Origin: CBDCME01 sp965218865
GTDB lineage: Bacteria; Pseudomonadota; Alphaproteobacteria; JAAXGF01
Assembly (NCBI GenBank): GCA_965218865.1
Contig: CBDCME010000006.1
Coordinates: 1-40,040, forward strand
Direction of reading: 5' to 3'
DNA: 40,040 nucleotides
Shown: positions 22,826-30,952 of the stretch, in pieces
Position numbering within the stretch: the first letter of the stretch is position 1
How the letters are laid out: each line of letters opens with the position of its first letter
Notes under the pieces: model-generated
Databases searched by the model: none
What the model was told of the DNA's origin: nothing
Seen by the model: only the letters and a program-made list of their open reading frames with translations
Program-made: the position numbers and the translations under genes

Positions 22826-24905
22826 CAGGAACAATTTTTAGTCGCGGTTGAGGGTTCGGGATGAGTGGGATCGTGCTCGGTGCACGGGGTTCGGGGAGCC
22901 CCGAGCTTGCCTCGACGACGTCATGGGGACTGCTCGAAGCCACCGGACGGCGTTTTCGGATTCGACAGGCACACCGGTCCGCCCGCGCCGCTCGGCGGCA
23001 CGTCCCGGTCCGGGGGAGAGGCGTGCTGTCTCAGGCGATGGGCGCGGTCATGATCGCGTCGAGGGCCTCCTGCGCCCGGGCGGCATAGTGCCGGTTGGCC
23101 TCGGGCAGATAACGGAAGCGTCCGTCGCAGCGCACGATGGCGATGGCCGCGTTGGTCAAGCAGGCGAGATTTCTGGGCAGGTGACGCACGTAGGCCCGGC
23201 ATCGGTCTTCGTCGTAGGTGAAGTCGCGCACGTAGTGCAGGCGGTTCTCGATATGCCAGTGGTTGCGCACCAGTTCGAGCAACTCCTCGGGTCCGGCGCG
23301 CTCTGCGCCGAGCGAGGTGAGGCTCCAGGTCACCTCGATGCTGCGCTTGCCGGTCTTGAGGATCTCGCGTTCGCGCTCGATGCGCATGGCCTGGCGTCGC
23401 CCGTGGAGGTTGGCGTAGCCGTCCCACTCGGCAGCGGAGAGGTCGACGACGGCGCAGCGTCGGCGCTCGATGCGGCCATGGCCCTTGTCGACGGTTTCGT
23501 GCCAGAGCGCATCGCTGAAGTCGATCGCCTTGAGGTCTTCGAAGATCATCTCCTGGTTGTCCTTGACCGCGCTCATCACGTAGTCGGCGCGACGCCCGAG
23601 CAGGCAGCGCGCGGTCTCGTGCTGAGCGTGCATCGCGTCCATGGTGACGATCCGGCCTGTGAGGTCGAGGCCGCTGGAGAGTTCGCGCACGGCCGGGATT
23701 TCGTTGCTCTTGCGGTCGACCTCGACCTGCCCGAGGACCACGCCGGTGTCGTGCTCGACCGCCGCCACCATCATCCTGCGCCCGTCTTCGGTCTGCTTCG
23801 AGGCGCCGCGCAGATCCTTTCCGTCCATGGCGACCGGCGCGTGCGCGCTGCCATGCTGGCCGGTCCACTGGCTAATCGCGTTGTCCAGGGTCTCTGGCGG
23901 CAGGGCGGTGAGGGTCTTGTGGAAGGTGGTGATCGCGGGCGGGGTGTAGCGCTGTTTGGAAGGGTTCCAGAACGCACCCACCGCCTCGAGCTGCTCCTGG
24001 GAGAGCAGGGCGGCGAACTGGGCGAACGCGTTCACCCCCCGGTATCCGGCAAGCCGGGCGGCGACGGCGATCACCAGAATGGTGTTGAGCGCATAGCGCT
24101 TGCCCCGGGCATGGCGGTACTCGGGCACCTCACCCAGACACTCGAACAGGCTGCGCAGCCGGGGCGCGGCCATCGGCTCGGTGTGCTGCTCGGCGTTCCA
24201 GTGTGCCGGCATCCCGGTACGGCTCAGCGCCTCGGGGGCGCCGTCTGTCAGTCCGAACACGAAGACCTCCTTGGGCTGACCGTGGTGGCGCCAGCGCGCT
24301 GCCCCTCCGGGCTCACGGGCAAAGCCCCGCGTCAGCCCCAGAGAGCGCCAGTTCGACGCGCGGTAGCAGGTGCCGGCAAATCGCGAGACGTCCACGAACG
24401 TCTCCGCCAGAAGAGCCGGATATCCGTGCACCGCCTGGATGTCCTCAGACAGCCGCCGCAGGCTCAGCCCCAGCACACGGGAGGCCAGGTTCGGCACTCG
24501 GCCAGGCGTCAGAATGACGAAGCGCGAGTTGTTGGCGATCAGATGCAGACGCCGGAACTGCTGCTCGGCCGACCACCCGATCCAGCGATCACGCGCGCCC
24601 AGCTTGAACGCGCCGGGCTGCCAGCCGATCAGTGCGAGCCAGGTCTCGCCATGCACCGCGACATGGCGCAGGCCCTTGCCGATGACGCCGTGGAACGCCA
24701 GGTAGTGGTGCTGCTCCACCAACCGGTCCCAGCGCCGGTGCTCCTGCGCGCCCCAGGTCGGACGCACCGTGACCGCGCGCAAATCAATGGACGAATCCGA
24801 GACCGGCAGCGTCGCCATGACCGGCACACTGCCACACCGAGAATGAAATGGCCAGCGCCGCGATCACCTCACCCTGATCACTGGGCGGACAAAAAACTAG
24901 CCCTG
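22826..24905 (-). mobile_element. ISAs1-family insertion sequence
   Basis: 2080 bp. The right end read inward starts CAGGGCTAGTTTTTTGTC and the left end starts CAGGAACAATTTTTAGTC; the shared CAGG, run of T and GTC give an imperfect inverted repeat of about 18 bp. The element encodes one long transposase and about 200 non-coding bases at its left. I see no convincing target duplication. It separates moaB from the conserved gene at 24936. Confidence 0.7.
23031..24827 (-). CDS. DruA-like (DUF4338) domain fused to ISAs1-family transposase
   Basis: 598 residues; GTG at 24827 or ATG at 24818. Residues about 20-190 match DUF4338, the domain of DruA from the Druantia antiphage system: HRRWDRLVEQHHYLAFHGVI, LALIGWQPGAFKLGARDRWI, FVILTPGRVPNLASRVLGLS and ETFVDVSRFAGTCYRASNW. 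A linker leads to the ISAs1-associated N-terminal segment (LRSLFECLGEVPEYRHARGK) and the DDE domain: Asp in PVAMDGKDLRGASK, Asp in RIVTMDAMHAQHETARC, and Glu region in RNHWHIENRLHYVRDFTYDE. The fused N-terminus may supply DNA binding or cutting specificity. No other Druantia gene is nearby, so this is a transposase, not a defence operon. Confidence 0.85.
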   Translation of the reverse strand: MPVMATLPVSDSSIDLRAVTVRPTWGAQEHRRWDRLVEQHHYLAFHGVIGKGLRHVAVHGETWLALIGWQPGAFKLGARDRWIGWSAEQQFRRLHLIANNSRFVILTPGRVPNLASRVLGLSLRRLSEDIQAVHGYPALLAETFVDVSRFAGTCYRASNWRSLGLTRGFAREPGGAARWRHHGQPKEVFVFGLTDGAPEALSRTGMPAHWNAEQHTEPMAAPRLRSLFECLGEVPEYRHARGKRYALNTILVIAVAARLAGYRGVNAFAQFAALLSQEQLEAVGAFWNPSKQRYTPPAITTFHKTLTALPPETLDNAISQWTGQHGSAHAPVAMDGKDLRGASKQTEDGRRMMVAAVEHDTGVVLGQVEVDRKSNEIPAVRELSSGLDLTGRIVTMDAMHAQHETARCLLGRRADYVMSAVKDNQEMIFEDLKAIDFSDALWHETVDKGHGRIERRRCAVVDLSAAEWDGYANLHGRRQAMRIEREREILKTGKRSIEVTWSLTSLGAERAGPEELLELVRNHWHIENRLHYVRDFTYDEDRCRAYVRHLPRNLACLTNAAIAIVRCDGRFRYLPEANRHYAARAQEALDAIMTAPIA

Positions 24906-24935
24906 CGGGCGCATGAGGATAGCGGGAGCGAACCA

Positions 24936-25457
24936 ATGAGTACGGCGGCGGCCACGGTCTCGGCGGAACAAGCGGTAGCGTCGGATGAATTCCGGGCGAT
25001 GCAGAGGCGTGTCCAAGGTACCAACATCAACCAGAAAACCCTACTCGCCACTGACTATCTCAACCATTTCAATGAAATCGTGATGATTCTGGATATGGTG
25101 CCGTATTGTCCCGAAATTTTTGAAGAGGCCAAGGAGTGCTGGCCCCGGAGCTACCAGGAACACTTCCGGCTGAGTTCGTTTTCCGACAAGGATCTGGCCA
25201 TTGCCGCCTACGAGTTCGCGCCGCCACGATTCAAAGAACCCTTCGAGAGCACCGTCGACTCGATGAACCGCGTCGTCGAGGCGGTCCTGAAACAAGTAGA
25301 GGCGGCCGTGGCCGAGAACGACGCCGAGGCCGCCTCGCGACACATCGCTAGGGCGTCGACGGCGCTCCGTACGCTTAACGACATCGCCAGTGGCGTGATT
25401 CATGGCGGCGAGGGGACCATGGCGCAACAGCAGATCGATTCGCTCCTGGCCCGCTAG
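24936..25457 (+). CDS. conserved hypothetical protein, probably alphaproteobacterial
   Basis: 173 residues from MSTAAATVSAEQAVASDEFR; GGGAGCGAACC precedes the ATG. The core, NINQKTLLATDYLNHFNEIV, then FEEAKECWPRSYQEHFRLSS and FSDKDLAIAAYEFAPPRFKE, is a pattern I associate with uncharacterised proteins conserved in Rhodospirillales. It is mostly helical and soluble, with an acidic C-terminal half (VEAAVAENDAEAASRHIARA) likely to form a coiled coil. The upstream region is cut by the ISAs1 element 31 bases before the start, so its native promoter is displaced. The TAG stop is the first part of the 108-bp repeat. Function unknown. Confidence 0.75.
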   Translation: MSTAAATVSAEQAVASDEFRAMQRRVQGTNINQKTLLATDYLNHFNEIVMILDMVPYCPEIFEEAKECWPRSYQEHFRLSSFSDKDLAIAAYEFAPPRFKEPFESTVDSMNRVVEAVLKQVEAAVAENDAEAASRHIARASTALRTLNDIASGVIHGGEGTMAQQQIDSLLAR

Positions 25458-25561
25458 TGCATCGACCCAAACGGAGGCGACAGCCGAAGTTTGGAAAGTT
25501 GATGCATCGACAAAGGCCTGGTGCAGGGGGCGTGAACGAAGTGAATGCGCCGGTGCACTAG
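25454..25561. repeat. 108-bp repeat, copy 2, overlapping the stop codon
   Basis: Nearly identical to 13821-13929, with the same CTAGTGCA/TGCACTAG ends, and again the left CTAG supplies the stop of the gene before it. The few differences are clustered in the middle (loop side). Confidence 0.8.
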
Positions 25562-25688
25562 GGAGTTCCTCGTCCGCCCTCGGTTTGTCTCCCATTCTTT
25601 TTGATCCGGTGTAAAATCAGCTCCCGCCGGTGGGGCGTCTCCCCGCCTCGGTTGCAGAACCTCGGGTGCCTGAAATGGATCCCAGCGC

Positions 25689-26849
25689 GTGATCGCGTCA
25701 CGGCTGTCGTTACTCTTATTTTCGATGCTGATGGCCGCGTTGCCCTCGGCGGCGTTGGCCACGGCGCTCGAGGATCTGTCCGCGGCGGTCGGAGCCCATC
25801 GTCGTGGCGACATGAACGAAGCCGTTCGTTTTTTCACCCAGGCGATCGATTCCGGCGAGTTGCCCCCGGGGCAGCTCGCGGCCACCTACGTCAATCGCGG
25901 ACTTTCCTACGCCCAGGCGGGTAAATTCAAGTGGGCGATCGCCGATTACAACGCCGCGATCAAGATGAACCCCAAGTACGCCGCCGCCTACAACAACCGC
26001 GGCAACGCCCATAACGAACTCGGCAAGCGCAATGTGGCCCTGGCCGACTACAGCAAGGCCATCGAGCTGGAGCCGAGATTCGCCCTCGCCTACGGCAATC
26101 GAGGGAATCTTTACAACGAGTTGGGCGAGTTCGATAAATCGCTCGCCGATTTCGACACCGCGATCCGCTATGAGCCACGCTTCCCACTCGCTTACTTCAA
26201 TCGCGGGAATGCGTACAGCGGGCGTGGTCTGTTCGATCTCGCGATTGCCGATTTCGAGATCGCGATTCGCCTCGAGCCGCGTTTCTCGCTCGCCTATACG
26301 GCGCGCGCGAAGGCCAATTCCCGCAAGGGAGAATTCGATCGGGCCCTCGACGATCTGGATAGCGCGATCCGTTTCCGCTCCTACGACAACGTGCCCTTGA
26401 CGATCCGGGGAAACGTCAAGTTCTTCCTGGGTGATTTCGCCGGCGCGGCCAAGGATTACGAGTTGTCTCTGACGGTCGGCGGGCCAACCTACGACGCCGT
26501 CGTTTGGCTCTATCTTGCCCGCAAGCGCCAGGGCAAACGCGTCGGTCGGGAGCTCTTCGATTACGTCCGCAGGGTCGATCTGAGGCCCTGGCCGGGCCCG
26601 ATCGTGAGATTCTTCGCCGGGCGACTGACGGAGGAAAAGGTTTTCGAAGCCGCCAAGCTGGCCAAGGGACGCGCCAAGGAAGACAGTGAATGCGAGGCCG
26701 CTTTCTACGTCGGCCAAAAATATTTGCTCCAGGGTGACGCGGAAAAGGCGGCTTCGTTCTTCCGCCGCGCGGTGGCGACGCGCCGGATTACCTCGCACGA
26801 ATACGTCGGGGCCCGGGCCGAACTGAAGAGAATGGGGTTGCCCGAGTAA
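25689..26849 (+). CDS. exported tetratricopeptide-repeat protein
   Basis: 386 residues starting at GTG. The signal peptide (SRLSLLLFSMLMAALPSAAL, cleavage after ALA) is followed by five to six TPR units of 34 residues between about residues 30 and 240 (AATYVNRGLSYAQAGKFKWA, AAAYNNRGNAHNELGKRNVA, ALAYGNRGNLYNELGEFDKS, LAYFNRGNAYSGRGLFDLAI) and a further helical domain with a last TPR-like hairpin near 350 (AAFYVGQKYLLQGDAEKAAS). Layout resembles NlpI-type periplasmic scaffold proteins, but there is no lipobox. It probably holds other envelope proteins together; the partner is unknown. Intact. Confidence 0.82.
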   Translation: MIASRLSLLLFSMLMAALPSAALATALEDLSAAVGAHRRGDMNEAVRFFTQAIDSGELPPGQLAATYVNRGLSYAQAGKFKWAIADYNAAIKMNPKYAAAYNNRGNAHNELGKRNVALADYSKAIELEPRFALAYGNRGNLYNELGEFDKSLADFDTAIRYEPRFPLAYFNRGNAYSGRGLFDLAIADFEIAIRLEPRFSLAYTARAKANSRKGEFDRALDDLDSAIRFRSYDNVPLTIRGNVKFFLGDFAGAAKDYELSLTVGGPTYDAVVWLYLARKRQGKRVGRELFDYVRRVDLRPWPGPIVRFFAGRLTEEKVFEAAKLAKGRAKEDSECEAAFYVGQKYLLQGDAEKAASFFRRAVATRRITSHEYVGARAELKRMGLPE

Positions 26850-26880
26850 ACCGGATCTTAAAAGTCGTGTATTTCCGCGT

Positions 26881-27036
26881 CAGAGTCTTTTCGAAAATGC
26901 GCGTCCGCGCATTTTTTGCGTCTGTCCCCCGCCCCCTCCCGGCCACCCACGAGAGGTTGCTGATATGGGTGGCCGGGAGGGGGCGGGGGCCGGGAGGGGG
27001 AGAGAGCCGGCGCCGCGAGTTTTCAAACAGAGTCTT
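26881..27036 (+). repeat. hairpin-rich MITE-like repeat, copy 4
   Basis: Same orientation as copy 1. CAGAGTCTT precedes TTCGAAAATGCGCG at the left and the same nine bases follow TTTTCAAA at the right, so a 9-bp duplication is possible here; this conflicts with the 2-bp reading of copy 2. The right half contains an additional GGGCCGGGAGGGGG segment. Confidence 0.8.
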
Positions 27037-27197
27037 CTCAAATCGGCATTTGAAGGTCAAGCTTCCGAAGTGGGGCGGGTCCGGGGGTGTGGGGTGGTGG
27101 TCCCCGCTTCTCGACGTGCTCGGGGCGGCACGGGATGGGATCGGAAGGGTGAGGCGGCGACAGGCGGGTTCGATCCGAAACGGCGACGACAAAACTC

Positions 27198-27440
27198 TCA
27201 GCGTGCCCGCCTCGTCCCCGGTCCCCACCAGGGCACCATCCGCCACGGCGGATCAAAATCGACCGTTTGTTTTACGGAGCTTTCTCCTCGGCGATTGTTT
27301 GGTGGCGAAAGAATCATCTCGGAGCCGGCGGCTTTGGCCGCGGCCTCGCGGCGGAAGTCGCCGCCGTCGAGCCACATGCGGTGGAGGATCACGGCGAGCT
27401 TGCGCGCCACCGCCTTGGTTACTCGGGCCCAGACACACAC
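27198..27440 (-). pseudogene. IS110-family transposase C-terminal remnant
   Basis: The minus strand reads RVTKAVARKLAVILHRMWLD, then GGDFRREAAAKAAGSEMILS, and on to a stop near 27198. A-R-K-L-A-V-I-L-H-R-M-W-x-D-G is the conserved ending of IS110-type transposases. Upstream (higher coordinates) the frame runs into a CACACACA run and then the Sel1 gene, so only the tail remains. Confidence 0.6.
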
Positions 27441-27443
27441 ACA

Positions 27444-27928
27444 TCATTCATCGGAGCGAATGCCTCGATATCGTTCCGGAAAATCCATTCGAACATGATC
27501 ATCTTGAAGGAGCCCCTTTCCGACGATCATGACCACACCTTGGCCGAATTGGCCGATATCTTCGGGCCGAGCGGCATCAAGTTCGGCAAGGTACCATTTC
27601 ATCGACTCGAGCATGTCCATGGGCACCCCCAGTCCGTGCTCGTAGACGATGCCCAGGTAATAGAGGCCGAGCGATTTTCCTGCCACGCCGCCTGGCGGAA
27701 CCAGGCCAACGCTTCCTCGTAGTCCTTGGCCACGCCGTCGCCGCGGAAGTAAAGCTCGCCAAGCCGGACCTGGGCGTTGCTGTCGCCCTTCTTCGCTAGA
27801 GGTTCCCAGGCCGCGAACGCGGCGGAGAAATCACGGCGTTTGAGGGCCTCCATCCCCGACCTGAAATCCGCCCAGGCCGGCGCGCCGGCGAGGCAAACCA
27901 GCGCCATCCCGACCACAAGGTACCTCAT
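27444..27928 (-). pseudogene. exported Sel1-repeat protein, frameshifted
   Basis: From 27928 the frame gives a signal peptide (RYLVVGMALVCLAGAPAWA) and a Sel1/TPR region: KGDSNAQVRLGELYFRGDGV, then YEEALAWFRQAAWQ. Near 27685 the frame breaks; the repeat pattern continues in another frame as LGLYYLGIVYEHGLGVPMDM and LESMKWYLAELDAARPEDIG to a stop at 27444. The offset fits a one-base deletion. Restored, it would be a small periplasmic Sel1 protein of about 160 residues. Its end abuts the IS110 remnant, so the C-terminus may also be lost. Confidence 0.7.
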
Positions 27929-28333
27929 CGTTTTCGCCCTCCTGGCTCATCCCCGAAGCGTGGCGTGGGGGCGGCAATTCTCGCCCAGTCGCGTTAACGA
28001 AGCCTTACGCCGCGGCGCCGAGCCGTCCGCGTCATCGGTCCGCGAAAGCGAAGGCAATGCCGACCTCACCTCAAGGCGGGTGGGGTTCTCGTCTGGCTAT
28101 AACTCAGCGAATCCGGAACTCAGCCGTTTTCCCGGGTCCCCGGGACGGTGACCCCATCAACAAATTTTGTGTAATTTTTTGGCTTGAAAGTTTGCCGACG
28201 CCATGTTAGGAGCTATTGGTAGGAATCAACTTCGATTCCCTCGTTATTTGGAGTTCCGTGTCCGCATGCGAACTTCGCTATTCGTTTGGCCGATACCGGA
28301 ATCGGCGAGGGAGAGATAGGGGAGGCCAGGGTC
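27929..28333. other. spacer upstream of the PII gene
   Basis: About 400 bases with no credible gene. CCCGGGTCCCCGGG near 28130 is a short palindrome. A TTGGCTTGAAAGTTTGCC stretch near 28180 resembles a sigma54 site but has the wrong spacing (see rejected list). Confidence 0.4.
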
Positions 28334-28672
28334 ATGAAATTGGTATCGGCGGTGATCAAGCCGCACCGGCTCGAAGCCGTGCGCGACGCGCTCGGGAAGA
28401 TCGGCATCCAGGGGATGACGGTCACCGACGTCAAGGGTACCGGGAGCCAGAGGGGCCGCAAGGAAGTTTATCGCGGGGCCGAAATCGACGTCGATTTCGT
28501 GTTGAGAACGAAGGTCGAACTGGTGGTGCAAGAAGAGGATGTGGACAAAATCATCGCGACCATCCGCGACGCCGCCATCACCGGAAAGATCGGTGACGGC
28601 AAGATATTCGTTTTCGATGTCGGCCGCGCCGTCCGAATTCGCACCGGCGAGACCGACCGGGAAGCATTTTAG
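28334..28672 (+). CDS. PII-family nitrogen signal protein lacking Tyr51
   Basis: 112 residues, the standard PII length, starting MKLVSAVIKPHRLEAVRDAL with GGAGG upstream. PII trimers bind ATP/ADP and 2-oxoglutarate and control ammonium uptake and assimilation. The T-loop reads GRKEVYRGAEIDVDFVLRTK; residue 51, the Tyr that GlnD uridylylates in GlnB/GlnK, is Ile here (RGAEI instead of RGAEY). The B-loop ITGKIGDGKIFVFDV and C-loop AVRIRTGETDREA are conserved, so ligand binding should persist while uridylylation cannot occur at that site. No amtB or glnA lies next to it. It may be a specialised PII paralogue whose partner is elsewhere. Confidence 0.88.
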   Translation: MKLVSAVIKPHRLEAVRDALGKIGIQGMTVTDVKGTGSQRGRKEVYRGAEIDVDFVLRTKVELVVQEEDVDKIIATIRDAAITGKIGDGKIFVFDVGRAVRIRTGETDREAF

Positions 28673-28838
28673 ACGGCGGGATTCCACGCCTAGGCCCGGC
28701 GGAACCGGCGGCTCTTCAACCAATCGCCAATCCCGCCAGTCAATCGACAATCCCGCGGGGGCCGCGCGTCGTTTGGTTCCGAGTTACGGCGAAACCCTGG
28801 ACAAAACGGCAGCCGCCGAGATCCCTCGGCGCGTCGCC

Positions 28839-29645
28839 TTAATTCACCTTGCCGGGCAGGCTCAGATCGCCCGACGCAATGTCGAAAACATGGCTGACGC
28901 AAAGAAGCGGGGAACGAACGTCCTGATTGATACGCAAGGACGAGGTCACGGCGTCGAAAGACACCCCGCCAACCTCGCCGAGATCGTCGAGCGGCACCCT
29001 GACCTCCATGCCGCCGCCACCGATGTTCGGCACGTAACCCGGACTGTCGATCATCAGGGGGAGACCCGGCCATGTCGACGGCATCCCCGGTTTGGCGCCC
29101 TTGGGAATGTCGAGGACCTTCAGACCCCCCTCGCCGCAGGCCTCGTCTCCGCCCAGCACGACCCAGTGACTGTGCCATTCGGCGCCATCGTTGGCCGATT
29201 CGCCGTCGGCATCCTCGTCGAACTGGGGGGTATCGTCGAAGTCCGGATGGCTGGTCACGACGAGTGCCAGGATCCCCTCGGCGTTCGTGAACCCGACGTC
29301 GGCCGGGTCGATGCTGGTCGGCCATACGTAGGCATAGACCTCGCTGCCGGGAAGATCTCCGGTCGCGTCCGGCGTCGTCGCACCCATTTCTCCGCGGACG
29401 TGCATCTGAAACACGAGCCAGCTGTCCTCGCCGGAGACCGCCGCGTGCACGATGTCGAAGTCCGATTCGGAATTGCCGGATTCGGCGTTGATTCCCCGCC
29501 CGCCGCTCACGACCGTCGTCTGCGCGCTCGGGGCCGCCTGTTCGCCGCTATCGAGCGAGGATCCGCCGCCGGTCAAGTACCCGACCGACAGGATCGCGCC
29601 AACGAAAACCCACAAGAGAACGAACCCAAATGTTTTTCCCAGCAT
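28839..29645 (-). CDS. membrane-anchored or exported acidic protein, unknown function
   Basis: 268 residues with a very strong ribosome site (AGAGGAGG, 5 bases, ATG). The N-terminus GFVLLWVFVGAILSVGYLTG is a signal anchor or signal peptide. The exported part is acidic and Gly-rich, with a beta-sandwich look (FDIVHAAVSGEDSWLVFQMH, VYAYVWPTSIDPADVGFTNA, EWHSHWVVLGGDEACGEGGL) and two Cys. The pattern is reminiscent of extracytoplasmic DOMON/CBM9-like sandwich proteins, but no motif is decisive. It stands alone between the PII gene and trxB. Confidence 0.6.
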   Translation of the reverse strand: MLGKTFGFVLLWVFVGAILSVGYLTGGGSSLDSGEQAAPSAQTTVVSGGRGINAESGNSESDFDIVHAAVSGEDSWLVFQMHVRGEMGATTPDATGDLPGSEVYAYVWPTSIDPADVGFTNAEGILALVVTSHPDFDDTPQFDEDADGESANDGAEWHSHWVVLGGDEACGEGGLKVLDIPKGAKPGMPSTWPGLPLMIDSPGYVPNIGGGGMEVRVPLDDLGEVGGVSFDAVTSSLRINQDVRSPLLCVSHVFDIASGDLSLPGKVN

Positions 29646-29931
29646 TTTTCACCTCCTCTTTCCCAAGCGTTGCTTGCGGCCGACATTTTTTACAATACGC
29701 CATCGAGTCCATGATACTTAAGTAAGTTGGCAATACCAGCGTCGCGCATGGCCGCCGAGGGGGGAGGTCCCGACTTTTTCCCAAAAAGAGCAAAAGGGTG
29801 GGCGAAGGCGAAGCGAATCGCTCGGAAGGGCGCGATTTCGCTACCGATGACGACACCAAATCTGTAGTTTACCAGGTCCCTCCAAGCCCCGCGGGGATAG
29901 CGGCACCTCGTGTTCGGGAGTTCCTTGAACC

Positions 29932-30903
29932 ATGGCCAAAACGTACCGCGCTCCGGTTTTGATTCTCGGCTCGGGCCCGGCCGGTTACACTGCCGCGATC
30001 TACGCCGCGCGAGCGGCACTCGACCCTTTGATCGTGCACGGCCTCCAGCCCGGAGGTCAGCTCACGATCACGACCGACGTCGAAAACTATCCCGGCTTCG
30101 CCGAAACGATCCAAGGCCCCTGGATGATGGCGCAGATGCAGGCCCAGGCGGCGCGTTTCGGAACCCGGCTCATCGCAGATTCGGTGGTCGCGGTCGACCT
30201 CCAAAACCGACCGTTCGTTTGCACCGGCGACATGGGCGATCGCTACCTGGGCGAAACCCTGGTCATCTGCACGGGGGCCCAGGCTCGCTGGTTGGGCCTC
30301 GAAAGCGAGGAAAGGTTTCAGGGATTCGGCGTTTCGGCTTGCGCGACCTGCGACGGCTTCTTTTTCCGGGGCCAGGAGGTCGTCGTCGTGGGCGGCGGCA
30401 ACTCCGCCGTCGAGGAAGCCATCTTTCTGACCAACCACGCCACCCGGGTGACCGTGATTCACCGCCGCGAATCGCTCCGGGCAGAGAGAATTCTACAGGA
30501 TCGTCTGTTCGCGAACCCCAAGATCGACGTCCTCTGGAACACCGTCGCCGAGGAGATTCTGGGGACCGAGTCGCCGCTCGCCGTCAATGGCATACGCTTG
30601 CGGGACGTGGTCTCGGGCGAATCGCGGATGGTCGCCACGGAGGGCGTGTTCATCGCCATCGGACATGACCCGGCGACCGCGATCTTCCGCGGGCAGCTCG
30701 AAATGGACGCGGAAGGATACATCGGTACCGCGTACGACAGCACCGCCACCAGCGTTCCCGGCGTGTTCGCCGCCGGTGACGTCAAGGACAAGGTCTTTCG
30801 CCAGGCGGTGACGGCGGCGGGCCTGGGTTGCATGGCGGCGCTCGAAGCCGAGAAGTTCCTCGCCGAAACGAACCTCGGGTCGGAAACGCGGGCCGCCGAA
30901 TAG
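29932..30903 (+). CDS. trxB: thioredoxin-disulfide reductase
   Basis: 323 residues. FAD/NADPH enzyme that reduces thioredoxin. FAD site VLILGSGPAGYTAAIYAARA at the N-terminus, redox pair in VSACATCDGFFFRG (near residues 137-140), NADPH site VVVVGGGNSAVEEAIFLTNH with VIHRRESLRAER, and the C-terminal FAD block VPGVFAAGDVKDKVFRQAVT. Full length and intact. A LysR gene follows 49 bases downstream in the same direction, an arrangement I recall from many alphaproteobacteria. Confidence 0.94.
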   Translation: MAKTYRAPVLILGSGPAGYTAAIYAARAALDPLIVHGLQPGGQLTITTDVENYPGFAETIQGPWMMAQMQAQAARFGTRLIADSVVAVDLQNRPFVCTGDMGDRYLGETLVICTGAQARWLGLESEERFQGFGVSACATCDGFFFRGQEVVVVGGGNSAVEEAIFLTNHATRVTVIHRRESLRAERILQDRLFANPKIDVLWNTVAEEILGTESPLAVNGIRLRDVVSGESRMVATEGVFIAIGHDPATAIFRGQLEMDAEGYIGTAYDSTATSVPGVFAAGDVKDKVFRQAVTAAGLGCMAALEAEKFLAETNLGSETRAAE

Positions 30904-30952
30904 CGTTCGCATGGGGGGACGGTCGGCGAACCCCCGGAGCTGAAGTCGGAAA

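Noticed and set aside
23031..24827. A Druantia defence operon
   Set aside because: Only the DruA-like domain is present, fused to a transposase inside IS ends; no DruE-type helicase or other Druantia gene is near.
22848..25457. An 869-codon plus-strand frame
   Set aside because: Most of it is antisense to the ISAs1 transposase. Only its last 173 codons, from the ATG at 24936, are a real gene.
28170..28200. A sigma54-like site (TTGGCTTGAAAGTTTGCC) before the PII gene
   Set aside because: GG and GC are separated by 11 bases instead of the required 10, and the -24 element is weak (GGCTTG rather than GGCACG).
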